Shown: one piece after another, positions 1 through 6,827 of the stretch | How the letters are laid out: every line of letters begins with the position of its first letter | Numbering within the stretch: position 1 is the stretch's first letter | Source: a virus | DNA length: 29,260 nucleotides | Direction: 5' to 3' (one strand) | IMG/VR virus record: IMGVR_UViG_3300036770_002597 | Coordinates: 1 to 29,260 of that record | Notes under the pieces: model-generated | Databases searched by the model: none | Told to the model about the DNA's origin: nothing | Seen by the model: the letters and a program-made list of their open reading frames with translations, nothing else | Translations under genes and position numbers: made by a program

Positions 1-404
1 ATGTTCTGAATGAGGCATTCCTTGAACGCTTCTGTGTGACCTTTGAGCAACCTTATCCTGCCTCTACTATTGAGGTTCGCATTCTTCAAGGTGTTGCGAA
101 GCATCTTGGTCTCACTGAGATTGATGAGTTCTGTAAGAGGTTGGCGGATTGGGGGGACGTTATTAGGAAAACGTTCTACGATGGTGGTATTGATGAAATT
201 ATCAGCACCCGTCGTCTGGTTCACATCATCCGTGCTTATAGTATCTTTGGTAACAAAGCAAAGGCAATTCAAGTTTGTATCAATCGTTTTGATGATGAAA
301 CCAAAACTGCTTTCCTTGAACTTTACGATAAGATTGATGCTGATTTCAAGGTTGAGGATGCTACTGAAGCAACCAGCAATCTTGACGAACAGGTAGAAAA
401 CTGA
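1..404 (+). CDS. cobS: CobS-like AAA+ ATPase, C-terminal part (5' end outside window)
   Basis: The frame is open from base 3 with no start codon in the window, so this is the 3' end of a longer gene. The visible residues include VLNEAFLERFCVTFEQPYP, a 'TRRLVHIIRAYSIFGNK' stretch and an acidic tail. I recognise this as the lid/C-terminal region of the CobS-like AAA+ proteins common in T4-like cyanophages. Bacterial CobS is the ATPase subunit of aerobic cobaltochelatase; whether the phage protein serves cobalamin synthesis or another ATP-driven remodelling job is not known. The Walker motifs would lie upstream of the window. The gene ends with TGA just before a strong hairpin (413-438). Confidence 0.8.
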   Translation, partial: VLNEAFLERFCVTFEQPYPASTIEVRILQGVAKHLGLTEIDEFCKRLADWGDVIRKTFYDGGIDEIISTRRLVHIIRAYSIFGNKAKAIQVCINRFDDETKTAFLELYDKIDADFKVEDATEATSNLDEQVEN

Positions 405-412
405 TATAATTT

Positions 413-438
413 GGGGGAAGTTAATATGTTCTTCCCCC
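413..438 (+). promoter_or_regulatory. Hairpin covering the ribosome binding site of the next gene
   Basis: GGGGGAAG (413-420) and CTTCCCCC (431-438) form a perfect 8-bp stem with loop TTAATATGTT. The 5' arm is the only good Shine-Dalgarno-like sequence for the ATG at 426, and that ATG lies in the loop. It could end cobS transcripts, though the following T-tract is poor, or it could control translation of the next gene. The structure is seen; the function is inferred. Confidence 0.6.
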
Positions 439-866
439 TTATTATGTTTGGTCCTGAAGACGAAAGAAATTTAGTTCAATACAACCTCACTATGAATGAA
501 CATAGTGGAATGCTTAATCTCACAAAAACCCCTGCTAATATGGAAACTCCGACTAATCACCTTTGGAAATATAATGAAGACAAAATCCTCAAGGATATTG
601 AATATTATGTGACCAGCACTTATAACAGTCACTACTGCGGTCATAATGAAGATTATAAAGATATTCAAACCATTGACCTGATGGCAGCAAAAGACCTTGC
701 GACACATTTCTGTCAGGCAAACATTCTCAAATACGGTTCTCGTTATGGTGATAAGGATGGTCGTAGTAAGCGTGATTTGCTGAAAGTTATTCACTATGCT
801 ATGCTCCTACTTCACTTTGACGGTCACTACACTCGTCAAGATAACGGTCTAACTGAATTTCGCTGA
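426..866 (+). CDS. Conserved small phage protein, DUF3310-like
   Basis: Protein of 146 residues from the ATG at 426; a TTG at 411 and an ATG at 444 are alternatives. The C-terminal half reads IDLMAAKDLATHFCQANILKYG followed by RYGDKDGRSKRDLLK and a hydrophobic helix. This is the pattern of the DUF3310 (SaV-like) family, found next to nucleotide-metabolism and replication genes in many phages. The biochemical role of that family is not settled. I chose 426 because GGGGG lies about 8 bases upstream, but that SD is inside a hairpin. The gene ends 5 bases before gp45. Confidence 0.65.
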   Translation: MFFPLIMFGPEDERNLVQYNLTMNEHSGMLNLTKTPANMETPTNHLWKYNEDKILKDIEYYVTSTYNSHYCGHNEDYKDIQTIDLMAAKDLATHFCQANILKYGSRYGDKDGRSKRDLLKVIHYAMLLLHFDGHYTRQDNGLTEFR

Positions 867-871
867 TTATT

Positions 872-1537
872 ATGAAAATCTCTGATAAAACTCTAACTCT
901 TCTCAAAAACTTCGCAGGTATCAATCAGTCCATTCTCTTCAAAAAAGGAAATCAACTACGAAGTATTAGTGTGATGAAAAATATACTCGCTGAGGCAACC
1001 GTAGAAGAAGAGTTCCCGAAGGACTTTGGGATTTATGACCTGAACCAGTTTCTAAATGGTATTGGTCTCTATCACAGTCCTGAACTTGACTTTGATAACG
1101 AAGGTTATGTGATGATTAGGGAGGGTAAGTCCCGATCAAAGTATTTCTTTGCCGACCCTAATGTAATCGTAACTCCTCCTGATAAGTCCATCACTCTTCC
1201 AAGTGAGGATGTATGTTTCATTCTGGATACTAAAGAACTTGATAAACTCATCAAGGCATCTTCAATCTATCAACTCCCAGACCTTTCTGTAATCGGTGAG
1301 GCAGGAGTAGTCAAACTTGTCGTTCGTGATAAGAAGAATGATACTTCAAATGAGTTTTCTATTGTTGTTGGAGAAACTGATGAGGTATTTGCCTTCAACT
1401 TCAAGGTAGAAAATGTCAAAATTCTTCCAGGTACTTATGAAGTTGTAATCTCCAAGAAACTTCTTTCCCGTTTTGTCAATACAAACTTTGACGTTAAGTA
1501 TTATATTGCGATGGAACCAGATAGCACTTTTGGGTGA
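872..1537 (+). CDS. 45: Sliding clamp (T4 gp45 type)
   Basis: 221 residues, close to T4 gp45 (228). It starts MKISDKTLTLLKNFAGINQ and contains FPKDFGIYDLNQFLNGIGL and a C-terminal LPGTYEVVISKKLLSRF, all typical of T4-like clamps. The family forms a trimeric ring on DNA that tethers polymerase gp43 and, in T4, also activates late transcription by contacting the late sigma factor and coactivator. It is loaded by gp44/gp62, both encoded nearby. The T4-like late promoters in this window imply that a gp45-dependent late system is in use. The gene ends with TGATAA just before a large inverted repeat. Confidence 0.93.
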   Translation: MKISDKTLTLLKNFAGINQSILFKKGNQLRSISVMKNILAEATVEEEFPKDFGIYDLNQFLNGIGLYHSPELDFDNEGYVMIREGKSRSKYFFADPNVIVTPPDKSITLPSEDVCFILDTKELDKLIKASSIYQLPDLSVIGEAGVVKLVVRDKKNDTSNEFSIVVGETDEVFAFNFKVENVKILPGTYEVVISKKLLSRFVNTNFDVKYYIAMEPDSTFG

Positions 1538-1542
1538 TAATA

Positions 1543-1585
1543 TTTATGAATATCTTTTATAAATAAAATAAAAGATATTCATAAA
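1543..1585 (+). promoter_or_regulatory. 18-bp perfect inverted repeat with late promoter in the loop
   Basis: TTTATGAATATCTTTTAT (1543-1560) and its exact reverse complement (1568-1585) flank a 7-base loop. The T4-type late promoter motif TATAAATA occupies 1558-1565. A late transcript would start near 1571-1572, inside the 3' arm, and would lack the 5' arm. Read-through mRNA from gp45 would carry the complete hairpin. This stands directly upstream of the HNH remnant. The repeat and motif are seen; the regulation is inferred from the T4 e/soc/I-TevI design. Confidence 0.7.
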
Positions 1586-2107
1586 ATAAAAACATTCTTC
1601 TGTCACAAATGTTCTTCTGATGTTATAGAAACTGATTGGTATTATTCAGTCAGAGGTCGTGATGGTATGTGTAAATCCTGTAGAAAAAACTACAGGAAAA
1701 AAGAAAAAAGAGAGCACACTAAAAAATATGTTTCTGAAAGAAAAGAACATTATAAACAACTGATGACTGAATGGAGAAAAAATAATCCAGATTATCAAAA
1801 AAAAAATGGACTAAAAAATGTCCAGAAAGTCAGTTGTTGAGAAGTGCCAGGCAAAGAGTAAAACAAAAAGGTATGGAATGTACAATCACTCAAAATGATA
1901 TTCACATTCCAGAATTGTGTCCAGTATTTAAAGTTCCTCTTGTGAAAAAAAACAGAGTATGCTCCCTCTCTTGATAGAATTGATAATACAAAAGGATATA
2001 TTCCCGAAAATATTGTTGTTGTGTCAAGAAAAGCAAATATTATGAAAAATAACGGTTCTGTTGAGGACTTACGAATGCTGGTAGAATATTATTCAAAGTT
2101 GAGTTGA
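1586..2107 (+). pseudogene. Broken HNH homing endonuclease
   Basis: Three reading-frame segments together make one HNH endonuclease of about 173 residues. Segment one (1586-1806) encodes a zinc-finger-like CHKC...CKSCRKNYRKK region. Segment two (1807-1951) encodes WTKKCPESQLLRSARQRVK...CPVFKVPL. Segment three (1952-2107) encodes APSLDRIDNTKGYIPENIVV and SRKANIMKN, the HNH/DRID signature. The frame changes fall in an A10 run (1797-1806) and an A8 run (1945-1952), and the two shifts cancel. The expected start codon at 1586 is ATA; the first in-frame ATG is at 1667. It is a free-standing homing endonuclease inserted between gp45 and the next replication-region gene. It could be decayed, damaged by homopolymer sequencing errors, or rescued by slippage. 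Confidence 0.8.
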
Positions 2108-2117
2108 GGAACCTCCA

Positions 2118-2627
2118 ATTAATATATTTGTTACATCCCCGTGGCCAGCAGAATGTGCTATTGTACTTCCTGACCGTCATATAACGAAAATGTCCGTTGA
2201 AACCTGCCAGATGCTCTCCATCGTTGCCTCTGAGTGGTATCACGGGTATGGACCCCTCCCTAAGGCAGACGGAACCCCCTACAGCACCGCCAAGGGGGCA
2301 TTCAGGAACCATCCCTGTACCCAGTGGGCAGCAGAGAGCATCCATAATGCCTACTGGTTAATCAAGCACGGAATGAACCTTTGCGATGAGTATCATCTAC
2401 GATACGGAAAGCAACATTCGTGCTATAATACTTTACTTCACGCATATTACCTTTTCCCCAAGGGTAAGATTACTGAAGTAACTCCATTTGCCCGTGCGAT
2501 GCCAGATGAGTTTAAACTGGACACAACTATTGACACTTTTACTGCTTACAAGATGTACATTAAGTCCAAACCTTGGGTTAGCAGTAATTATCTTCGTATG
2601 CCGCAAAGAAAACCTGAATGGATTTAA
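2118..2627 (+). CDS. Conserved phage protein of unknown function, apparent ATT start
   Basis: The frame is open from 2103. The first ATG is at 2190 (145 residues). However, the 24 codons before it read NIFVTSPWPAECAIVLPDRH, which looks like true coding sequence. In relatives as I remember them, this family begins Met-Asn-Ile-Phe-Val. That places the natural start at ATT 2118, with GAGGA (2106-2110) at a good SD distance. The body has VETCQMLSIVASEWYHGYG, a GAFRNHPCTQWAAES segment and a C-terminal PWVSSNYLRMPQRKPEWI. The family is widespread in T4-like cyanophages; no function is known to me. The gene follows the HNH remnant by 10 bases, so the odd start may reflect that insertion. Confidence 0.7.
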   Translation: MNIFVTSPWPAECAIVLPDRHITKMSVETCQMLSIVASEWYHGYGPLPKADGTPYSTAKGAFRNHPCTQWAAESIHNAYWLIKHGMNLCDEYHLRYGKQHSCYNTLLHAYYLFPKGKITEVTPFARAMPDEFKLDTTIDTFTAYKMYIKSKPWVSSNYLRMPQRKPEWI

Positions 2628-2630
2628 GTG

Positions 2631-2846
2631 ATGGATAATAGTCATCCTGTTTGTAATTTATGTGGAGGTAAAGGATGCGAAAAGTGCCATAGTGGTTGGG
2701 AGTGTACTGGAGAAACCTGTAACAAATGTGCTATGGGTTGGAAATTGGGATTAGTTAAATCAACTATTTCTCAAAAGAATTCTGGAACAACTCTTAAAAC
2801 TGTAAATAATTTTGAAAAGTCCGTTCGTGAATTAAATTATGACTAA
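2631..2846 (+). CDS. Small Cys-rich zinc-ribbon-like protein
   Basis: 71 residues from ATG 2631 (a GTG at 2628 is just upstream). The N-terminal half is packed with cysteines, CNLCGGKGCEKC followed by CTGETCNKC, resembling the CxxCxGxG zinc repeats of DnaJ. The C-terminal half is polar with no clear motif. It starts 3 bases after the preceding stop and overlaps the next gene by 8 bases, so it is translated as part of the same operon. A zinc-binding or nucleic-acid-binding role is plausible from the motif, but the protein is not otherwise recognised. Confidence 0.6.
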   Translation: MDNSHPVCNLCGGKGCEKCHSGWECTGETCNKCAMGWKLGLVKSTISQKNSGTTLKTVNNFEKSVRELNYD

Positions 2847-3270
2847 CATAAAAACTTATGCGATTGATGAACTCACCCGAATTGGAATGTATGGTTCTGG
2901 TGATGAGATGAATGATGCGATGTGCGACCATATTCTCAAAATGGTTGATGTATTCGCAGAGGAAGGACACTCTGGATTTTCTGCTGAATATGCGATTGGT
3001 ATTCTTCAAAAACTTCTGCGATATCAACCACTTTCTCCTTTGACTGGTGAGGATGATGAGTGGATGGAAGTTGGAGATGAAGTATTTCAAAATAAAAGGT
3101 GCTCACACATCTTCAAGAAAGGAAAAGACGGGCAAGCATATGATATTCACGGTAAAGTATTTGTAGAACCTGATGGTGTTTCTTATACCAGTCGTGATAG
3201 TCTTGTGTATATTGAGTTTCCTTATGTTCCTAAAACGGAATATGTAAATGTTGAAAAAGAGTTAAATTGA
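2839..3270 (+). CDS. Conserved phage protein of unknown function
   Basis: 143 residues, starting at an ATG that overlaps the previous gene by 8 bases. The N-terminal helical part includes HILKMVDVFAEEGHSGFSA. It is followed by PLTGEDDEWMEVGDEVFQNK, RCSHIFKK and a beta-rich C-terminus (FVEPDGVSYTSRDSLVYI). I recognise the TGEDDEW...NKRC pattern as a conserved phage protein found across many phage groups, without an assigned function. The operon position directly before the clamp loader suggests early/middle expression and a link to replication, but this is context only. Confidence 0.6.
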   Translation: MTNIKTYAIDELTRIGMYGSGDEMNDAMCDHILKMVDVFAEEGHSGFSAEYAIGILQKLLRYQPLSPLTGEDDEWMEVGDEVFQNKRCSHIFKKGKDGQAYDIHGKVFVEPDGVSYTSRDSLVYIEFPYVPKTEYVNVEKELN

Positions 3271-3272
3271 TT

Positions 3273-4217
3273 ATGACAAGTGAATTCTTATTCTGCGAAA
3301 AATACCGTCCTCAAGTCATTGATGACTGTATCCTTCCTGATGATACTAAAAAAACCTTTAAGGAGTTTGTAGAGAAGGGTGAAATTCCAAATCTCCTTCT
3401 TGCTGGACCTCCTGGTATTGGTAAGACCACAATCGCAAAGGCACTCTGTAATGAACTGGGTGCTGACTTTTATTTGATTAACGGTTCTGATGAAGGTCGT
3501 TTCCTAGACACCGTAAGAAATCAGGCAAAGAACTTTGCTTCTACCGTTTCTCTTACTGGTGGTTCAAAGCATAAGGTCATCATTATTGATGAGGCGGACA
3601 ATACTGGTAATGATGTTCAACTTCTGCTTCGCGCAAATATTGAGGCATTCTATAATAATTGTCGTTTCATCTTTACTTGTAACTATAAGAACAAGATTAT
3701 TGAACCACTGCATTCTCGTTGTGCCGTAATTGATTTCACTATCAAGGGCAAACAAAAAGCACAACTTGCTGCGAATTTCTTTCAACGACTTCAGGTAATC
3801 CTAAATACAGAAAAGATTGAGTATGACCCGAAAGTTCTTGTAGAACTTATTTCAAAGCACTTTCCAGATTTTCGTAGAGTTCTCAACGAATGTCAGAGGT
3901 ATTCTACAAGTGGAAAGATTGATTCGGGCATTCTCGCAACGTTCTCAGACATTTCTGTAAATGACCTTATCAAGAATCTTAAGGCAAAGAATTTTACGGA
4001 AGTTCGTAAGTGGGTTGTCTCCAATCTGGATAATGATTCTTCTCTTATCCTACGGAGGGTATATGATGCTCTCTATGATGCTCTGGTCCCAAATTCAATT
4101 CCTGCTGCTGTCCTTATTATTGCTAAGTATCAGTATCAAATTGCTTTCGTTGCTGACCAAGAGATAAATCTGCTTGCCGCTCTTACTGAAATTATGTGTG
4201 AATGTGAATGGAAATGA
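3273..4217 (+). CDS. 44: Clamp loader large subunit, AAA+ ATPase (gp44)
   Basis: 314 residues (T4 gp44 is 319) starting at ATG 3273; the TTG at 3267 is less likely. Walker A is GPPGIGKT (residues 45-52), Walker B is IIIDEAD (DEAD at 106-109), sensor 1 is in FIFTCN, and the arginine-finger SRC motif follows in HSRCAVIDF. A helical collar domain makes up the last third. Four gp44 and one gp62 form the ATP-driven loader that opens and closes the gp45 clamp at primer ends. The stop overlaps the start of the methylase gene. Unusually, the gp62 gene does not follow directly. Confidence 0.93.
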   Translation: MTSEFLFCEKYRPQVIDDCILPDDTKKTFKEFVEKGEIPNLLLAGPPGIGKTTIAKALCNELGADFYLINGSDEGRFLDTVRNQAKNFASTVSLTGGSKHKVIIIDEADNTGNDVQLLLRANIEAFYNNCRFIFTCNYKNKIIEPLHSRCAVIDFTIKGKQKAQLAANFFQRLQVILNTEKIEYDPKVLVELISKHFPDFRRVLNECQRYSTSGKIDSGILATFSDISVNDLIKNLKAKNFTEVRKWVVSNLDNDSSLILRRVYDALYDALVPNSIPAAVLIIAKYQYQIAFVADQEINLLAALTEIMCECEWK

Positions 4218-5068
4218 AATCTCTTAAAACACCAATAAGGTATGCTGGTGGAAAGTCCCGTGCTTGCGTCAAGATGGACCCATACTTTCCAGATTTGCGG
4301 AACTATAATGAGTTCCGTGAACCATTTCTTGGTGGAGGTTCTGTAGCAATTCATATTACTAAAAAGTATCCAGACCTTAGGATTTGGGTAAATGATTTGT
4401 ATGAACCTCTAGTTAATTTTTGGCAGCAACTTCAGATGTTCGGTGATGGATTATCCACTATTCTTGAAGCATATAAAAGTCAATATAATACTCCAGATAA
4501 GGCAAAGGCAGTCTTTTCTGTAATGAAGGATGCTCTGAATGACCCTCAAACTCCTAATCTTCAAAGAGCTGCTGCGTTCTATTTTGTGAACAAGTGCTCT
4601 TTTAGTGGTCTTACCGCAAGTTCTTCTTTTTCTCCACAGGCAAGTAACTCCAACTTTTCTCTTCGTGGTATTCAAAAACTACCTGAGTATTCAAAACTCA
4701 TAGAGAATTGGCGTATAACTAATTATTCCTACGATTATATGATGGATGGAAACAAGAGTGCTTTTATGTATCTTGACCCTCCTTATGATATTAAGGACAA
4801 TCTCTATGGGAACAAAGGATCAATGCACAAAGGATTTGATCACGATAAGTTTGCTGCTGATTGTAATTCCAATAATATGGATATGCTTGTAAGTTATAAT
4901 ACAGACCAACTTGTAAAAGATAGATTTTTAGGTGGAAAATGGAATGCTGTTGAGTTTGATTTGACTTACACGATGCGTTCTGTTGGAGAATATATGCGAG
5001 AGCAAAAACAAAGAAAGGAACTTTTACTTTTTAATTATGGAATTGAAGGATTGGTTGAACTCAATTAA
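4208..5068 (+). CDS. dam: DNA adenine (N6) methylase, D12 class (Dam-like)
   Basis: 286 residues from ATG 4208; the ATG at 4214, which overlaps the gp44 stop as ATGA, is an equally good start. The SAM-binding motif is REPFLGGGSVA (FLGGG at 40-44), preceded by the conserved YAGGK near residues 12-16, and the catalytic motif is DPPY at 190-193. These mark a D12-class N6-adenine methyltransferase like Dam; the target site cannot be read from the sequence. The gene is wedged between the two clamp loader genes with overlaps on both sides, so it is co-translated with them. Likely uses are protecting phage DNA from restriction or marking DNA; both are inference. Confidence 0.88.
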   Translation: MEMKSLKTPIRYAGGKSRACVKMDPYFPDLRNYNEFREPFLGGGSVAIHITKKYPDLRIWVNDLYEPLVNFWQQLQMFGDGLSTILEAYKSQYNTPDKAKAVFSVMKDALNDPQTPNLQRAAAFYFVNKCSFSGLTASSSFSPQASNSNFSLRGIQKLPEYSKLIENWRITNYSYDYMMDGNKSAFMYLDPPYDIKDNLYGNKGSMHKGFDHDKFAADCNSNNMDMLVSYNTDQLVKDRFLGGKWNAVEFDLTYTMRSVGEYMREQKQRKELLLFNYGIEGLVELN

Positions 5069-5417
5069 TTTTACAAAGGAAAATCTTTTAGAAGAAGACC
5101 CGACACTTGTAAAGGAGTATGCTCCTTATATTATAAATCGTTGTTTGTCTGGTCATATTGACTGCATTCTTTTTGCCAATGAAATGAATATGAATCATTC
5201 TTTAGATAAGGATATGCAATATTCATTTTATCTAAATAGTCTGAGGAAAAAAAAGAGATTTTCTCCTTGGATCCGAAAAGATACAATCAAAGACCTTGAT
5301 TATGTCAAACGTTATTATGGTTATAGTAATGAAAAGGCACAACAAGCTTTGAAAATACTAAATAAAGAACAGATAAACTTTATCAAACAAAGACTTGAAA
5401 TTGGTGGAAAAAAATGA
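5037..5417 (+). CDS. 62: Clamp loader small subunit (gp62)
   Basis: 126 residues from ATG 5037 (MELKDWLNSINFTKENLLEE); a TTG at 4983 would add 18 residues that look like out-of-frame methylase sequence. T4 gp62 is 187 residues; cyanophage versions are shorter, like this one. Recognisable parts are EYAPYIINRCLSGHIDCILF, ANEMNMNHSLDKDMQYSFYL, RKKKRFSPW and YYGYSNEKAQQALKIL. It is the non-ATPase subunit of the gp44/62 loader. It overlaps the methylase by 32 bases, has no strong SD of its own, and ends ATGA with regA, so translational coupling is likely. Confidence 0.82.
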   Translation: MELKDWLNSINFTKENLLEEDPTLVKEYAPYIINRCLSGHIDCILFANEMNMNHSLDKDMQYSFYLNSLRKKKRFSPWIRKDTIKDLDYVKRYYGYSNEKAQQALKILNKEQINFIKQRLEIGGKK

Positions 5418-5854
5418 CAAATCAAACGATTGAACCTCAGGTAAATTGGACACCTGATATGATGGTAGAAGTCATTCTGAATGAACCAGATGACTTTCTT
5501 AAAGTTCGTGAAACTTTGACTCGTATTGGAGTTGCATCCAGAAAAGAAAGGAAACTATATCAAAGTGCTCATATTTTACATAAACAAGGTAGATATTACA
5601 TTACGCACTTTAAAGAGTTATTTGCTCTAGATGGAAAGCACGCTAACCTCACAGTAAATGATATTCAAAGAAGAAATAGAATCATTAGACTTCTTGCTGA
5701 CTGGGGACTTATTACCGTAGTTAATCAGGATAAAATACTTGATATTGCTCCTCTTAACCAAATTAAAGTTCTTCCCTACAAAGAAAAGGGTGAATGGGAA
5801 CTTGAACAAAAGTATAATATAGGTAAAAAGGGGAAAGTTCAGGAAACCGAATAA
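5414..5854 (+). CDS. regA: RegA translational repressor
   Basis: 146 residues. From residue 17 it matches the T4 RegA (122 residues) pattern closely: DDFLKVRETLTRIGVASRKE, LYQSAHILHKQGRYYITHFK and LADWGLITVV. RegA binds the initiation regions of several early phage mRNAs, including those of clamp and loader genes in T4, and blocks their translation. The N-terminus is about 17 residues longer than in T4. ATG codons at 5459 and 5462 would give the usual length, but the 5414 start overlaps the gp62 stop (ATGA) and has a GGTGG upstream. Followed by a terminator. Confidence 0.9.
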   Translation: MTNQTIEPQVNWTPDMMVEVILNEPDDFLKVRETLTRIGVASRKERKLYQSAHILHKQGRYYITHFKELFALDGKHANLTVNDIQRRNRIIRLLADWGLITVVNQDKILDIAPLNQIKVLPYKEKGEWELEQKYNIGKKGKVQETE

Positions 5855-5861
5855 TAAAAGT

Positions 5862-5885
5862 AGGGAGTTCAACACTCCCTTTTTT
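5862..5885 (+). terminator. Intrinsic terminator after regA
   Basis: AGGGAGT (5862-5868) pairs with ACTCCCT (5874-5880) around loop TCAAC and is followed by a run of T to 5885. It closes the 45-44-62-regA block. Confidence 0.88.
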
Positions 5886-5899
5886 AATAATTTCTAATA

Positions 5900-5905
5900 T
5901 ATAAT
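5900..5905 (+). promoter_or_regulatory. Sigma70-type -10 element before hsp20
   Basis: TATAAT sits directly after the regA terminator and about 60 bases before hsp20. No good -35 element is seen about 17 bases upstream, since that stretch is the terminator stem. It could be an extended or activator-dependent promoter. Confidence 0.45.
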
Positions 5906-5966
5906 AGTGAAGGATGCCTTTAAGGGTCCTCCTAATTAAAACCTCGCTTATTTAAGGAGAAAATCA

Positions 5967-6410
5967 ATGGAAAATTTAACAACTTGGAAATTAAATTCAT
6001 CTGATCTTCCAACTTTATTTGATAAAATTCAAAAACATGGTTTAGGTTATGATGATTATTTTTTTGATAGATTTTTTAATCTTCATGAAACCACATCAAA
6101 TTATCCTCCATATAATTACATAAAACTAGATAATGTTACGGCAAAACTAGAAATTGCTCTATCTGGTTTTAAGAAATCTGAAGTTTTTGTATATACACAA
6201 GACGGCAAACTTTTTGTTGAAGGGCAAAAAGAAGATAAAGAAACCGATACAGTGTATATTCATAAGGGACTAGCGCAAAGAAGTTTTACGAGAGTGTGGA
6301 CACTTTCTGAAGATACTGAGGTTAGAACCGTTGACTTTGAAGATGGTCTTTTAACTGTTGTTTTAGGTAGAATTGTTCCAGAACATCATCAGAGAAAAGA
6401 TTGGTTCTAA
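5967..6410 (+). CDS. hsp20: Hsp20 / alpha-crystallin family small heat-shock protein
   Basis: 147 residues with a clear SD (AAGGAGA, 5954-5960). An N-terminal variable part (1-46) precedes an alpha-crystallin domain of about 90 residues: KLDNVTAKLEIALSGFKKSE, GKLFVEGQKEDKE, HKGLAQRSFTRVWTLSED and FEDGLLTVVLGR. Small heat-shock proteins hold unfolding proteins without ATP. Hsp20 genes are a recognised trait of T4-like cyanophages and may help capsid assembly or host protein stability during infection (inference). It stands alone between two terminators with its own promoter candidate. Confidence 0.92.
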   Translation: MENLTTWKLNSSDLPTLFDKIQKHGLGYDDYFFDRFFNLHETTSNYPPYNYIKLDNVTAKLEIALSGFKKSEVFVYTQDGKLFVEGQKEDKETDTVYIHKGLAQRSFTRVWTLSEDTEVRTVDFEDGLLTVVLGRIVPEHHQRKDWF

Positions 6411-6434
6411 ATAATTAAGAATATCGTCGGCGCA

Positions 6435-6478
6435 GAGGGAAGACTGGCAAAATCCAGTTGACTTCCCTCATTTTTTTT
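6435..6478 (+). terminator. Intrinsic terminator after hsp20
   Basis: GAGGGAAG (6435-6442) pairs with CTTCCCTC (6462-6469). An inner CTGG/CCAG stem (6444-6447 / 6454-6457) is separated from it by a small internal loop. Eight T follow (6471-6478). Confidence 0.88.
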
Positions 6479-6489
6479 GCTAAAATACT

Positions 6490-6509
6490 ATGAGGTAAAA
6501 TGAGGTAAA
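6490..6509 (+). repeat. Tandem 10-base repeat carrying two SD and two ATG-AGG-TAA units
   Basis: ATGAGGTAAA occurs twice head to tail and is followed at once by the ATG of the next gene. Each copy contains GAGG (SD-like) and also reads as a two-codon minigene, ATG AGG TAA. The first copy gives about 14 bases of spacing to the real start, the second only 4. The repeat is seen; any effect on translation is inference. Confidence 0.6.
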
Positions 6510-6827
6510 ATGTCAATTAAATTGGTCATACTAAAAAGTGGAGAGACTATTATATCCGATATTCGTGAGATGATTTTAGGTGAAGATGAAAGTAAAGCAG
6601 TTATAGGGTATTACCTTTATAATCCTTGCGCTATTGTTTTGGATTCATTAGATGAAACCCAGGAAGTAGATGAAAAGCGGAAAGTGTCAATCAGACTATT
6701 TGATTGGATGCCCCTTGCAAAGGAAAGTAAAATACCAATTGTCGCTGAATGGGTTGTTGGTATAGTTGATCCAGTTGATAGTTTAAAAGAAACTTATAGC
6801 GAATCTTATAAAATTGAGGAAGAATGA
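6510..6827 (+). CDS. Conserved T4-like cyanophage protein, possibly Sm-like
   Basis: 105 residues beginning MSIKLVILKSGETIISDIRE, then GYYLYNPCAIVL, SIRLFDWMPLAKESKIPI and WVVGIVDPVDSLKE. The opening (hydrophobic strand, K-S-G-E-x-I-I-x-D) and the overall beta pattern resemble short Sm-like proteins that often sit before gp43 in cyanophages. No catalytic motif is visible and I do not know a demonstrated function. It ends ATGA into the next gene, which shows some of the same pattern (NPFILL, PWL), so the pair may be diverged paralogues. Confidence 0.6.
   Translation: MSIKLVILKSGETIISDIREMILGEDESKAVIGYYLYNPCAIVLDSLDETQEVDEKRKVSIRLFDWMPLAKESKIPIVAEWVVGIVDPVDSLKETYSESYKIEEE

Noticed and set aside
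5813-5822. TATAAT-like sequence near the end of regA
   Set aside because: It lies within regA codons with no -35 element, and any transcript would hit the terminator at 5862.
6407-6413. CTAAATA resembling a late promoter after hsp20
   Set aside because: It is formed by the last codon and TAA stop of hsp20, and a terminator lies between it and the next gene.
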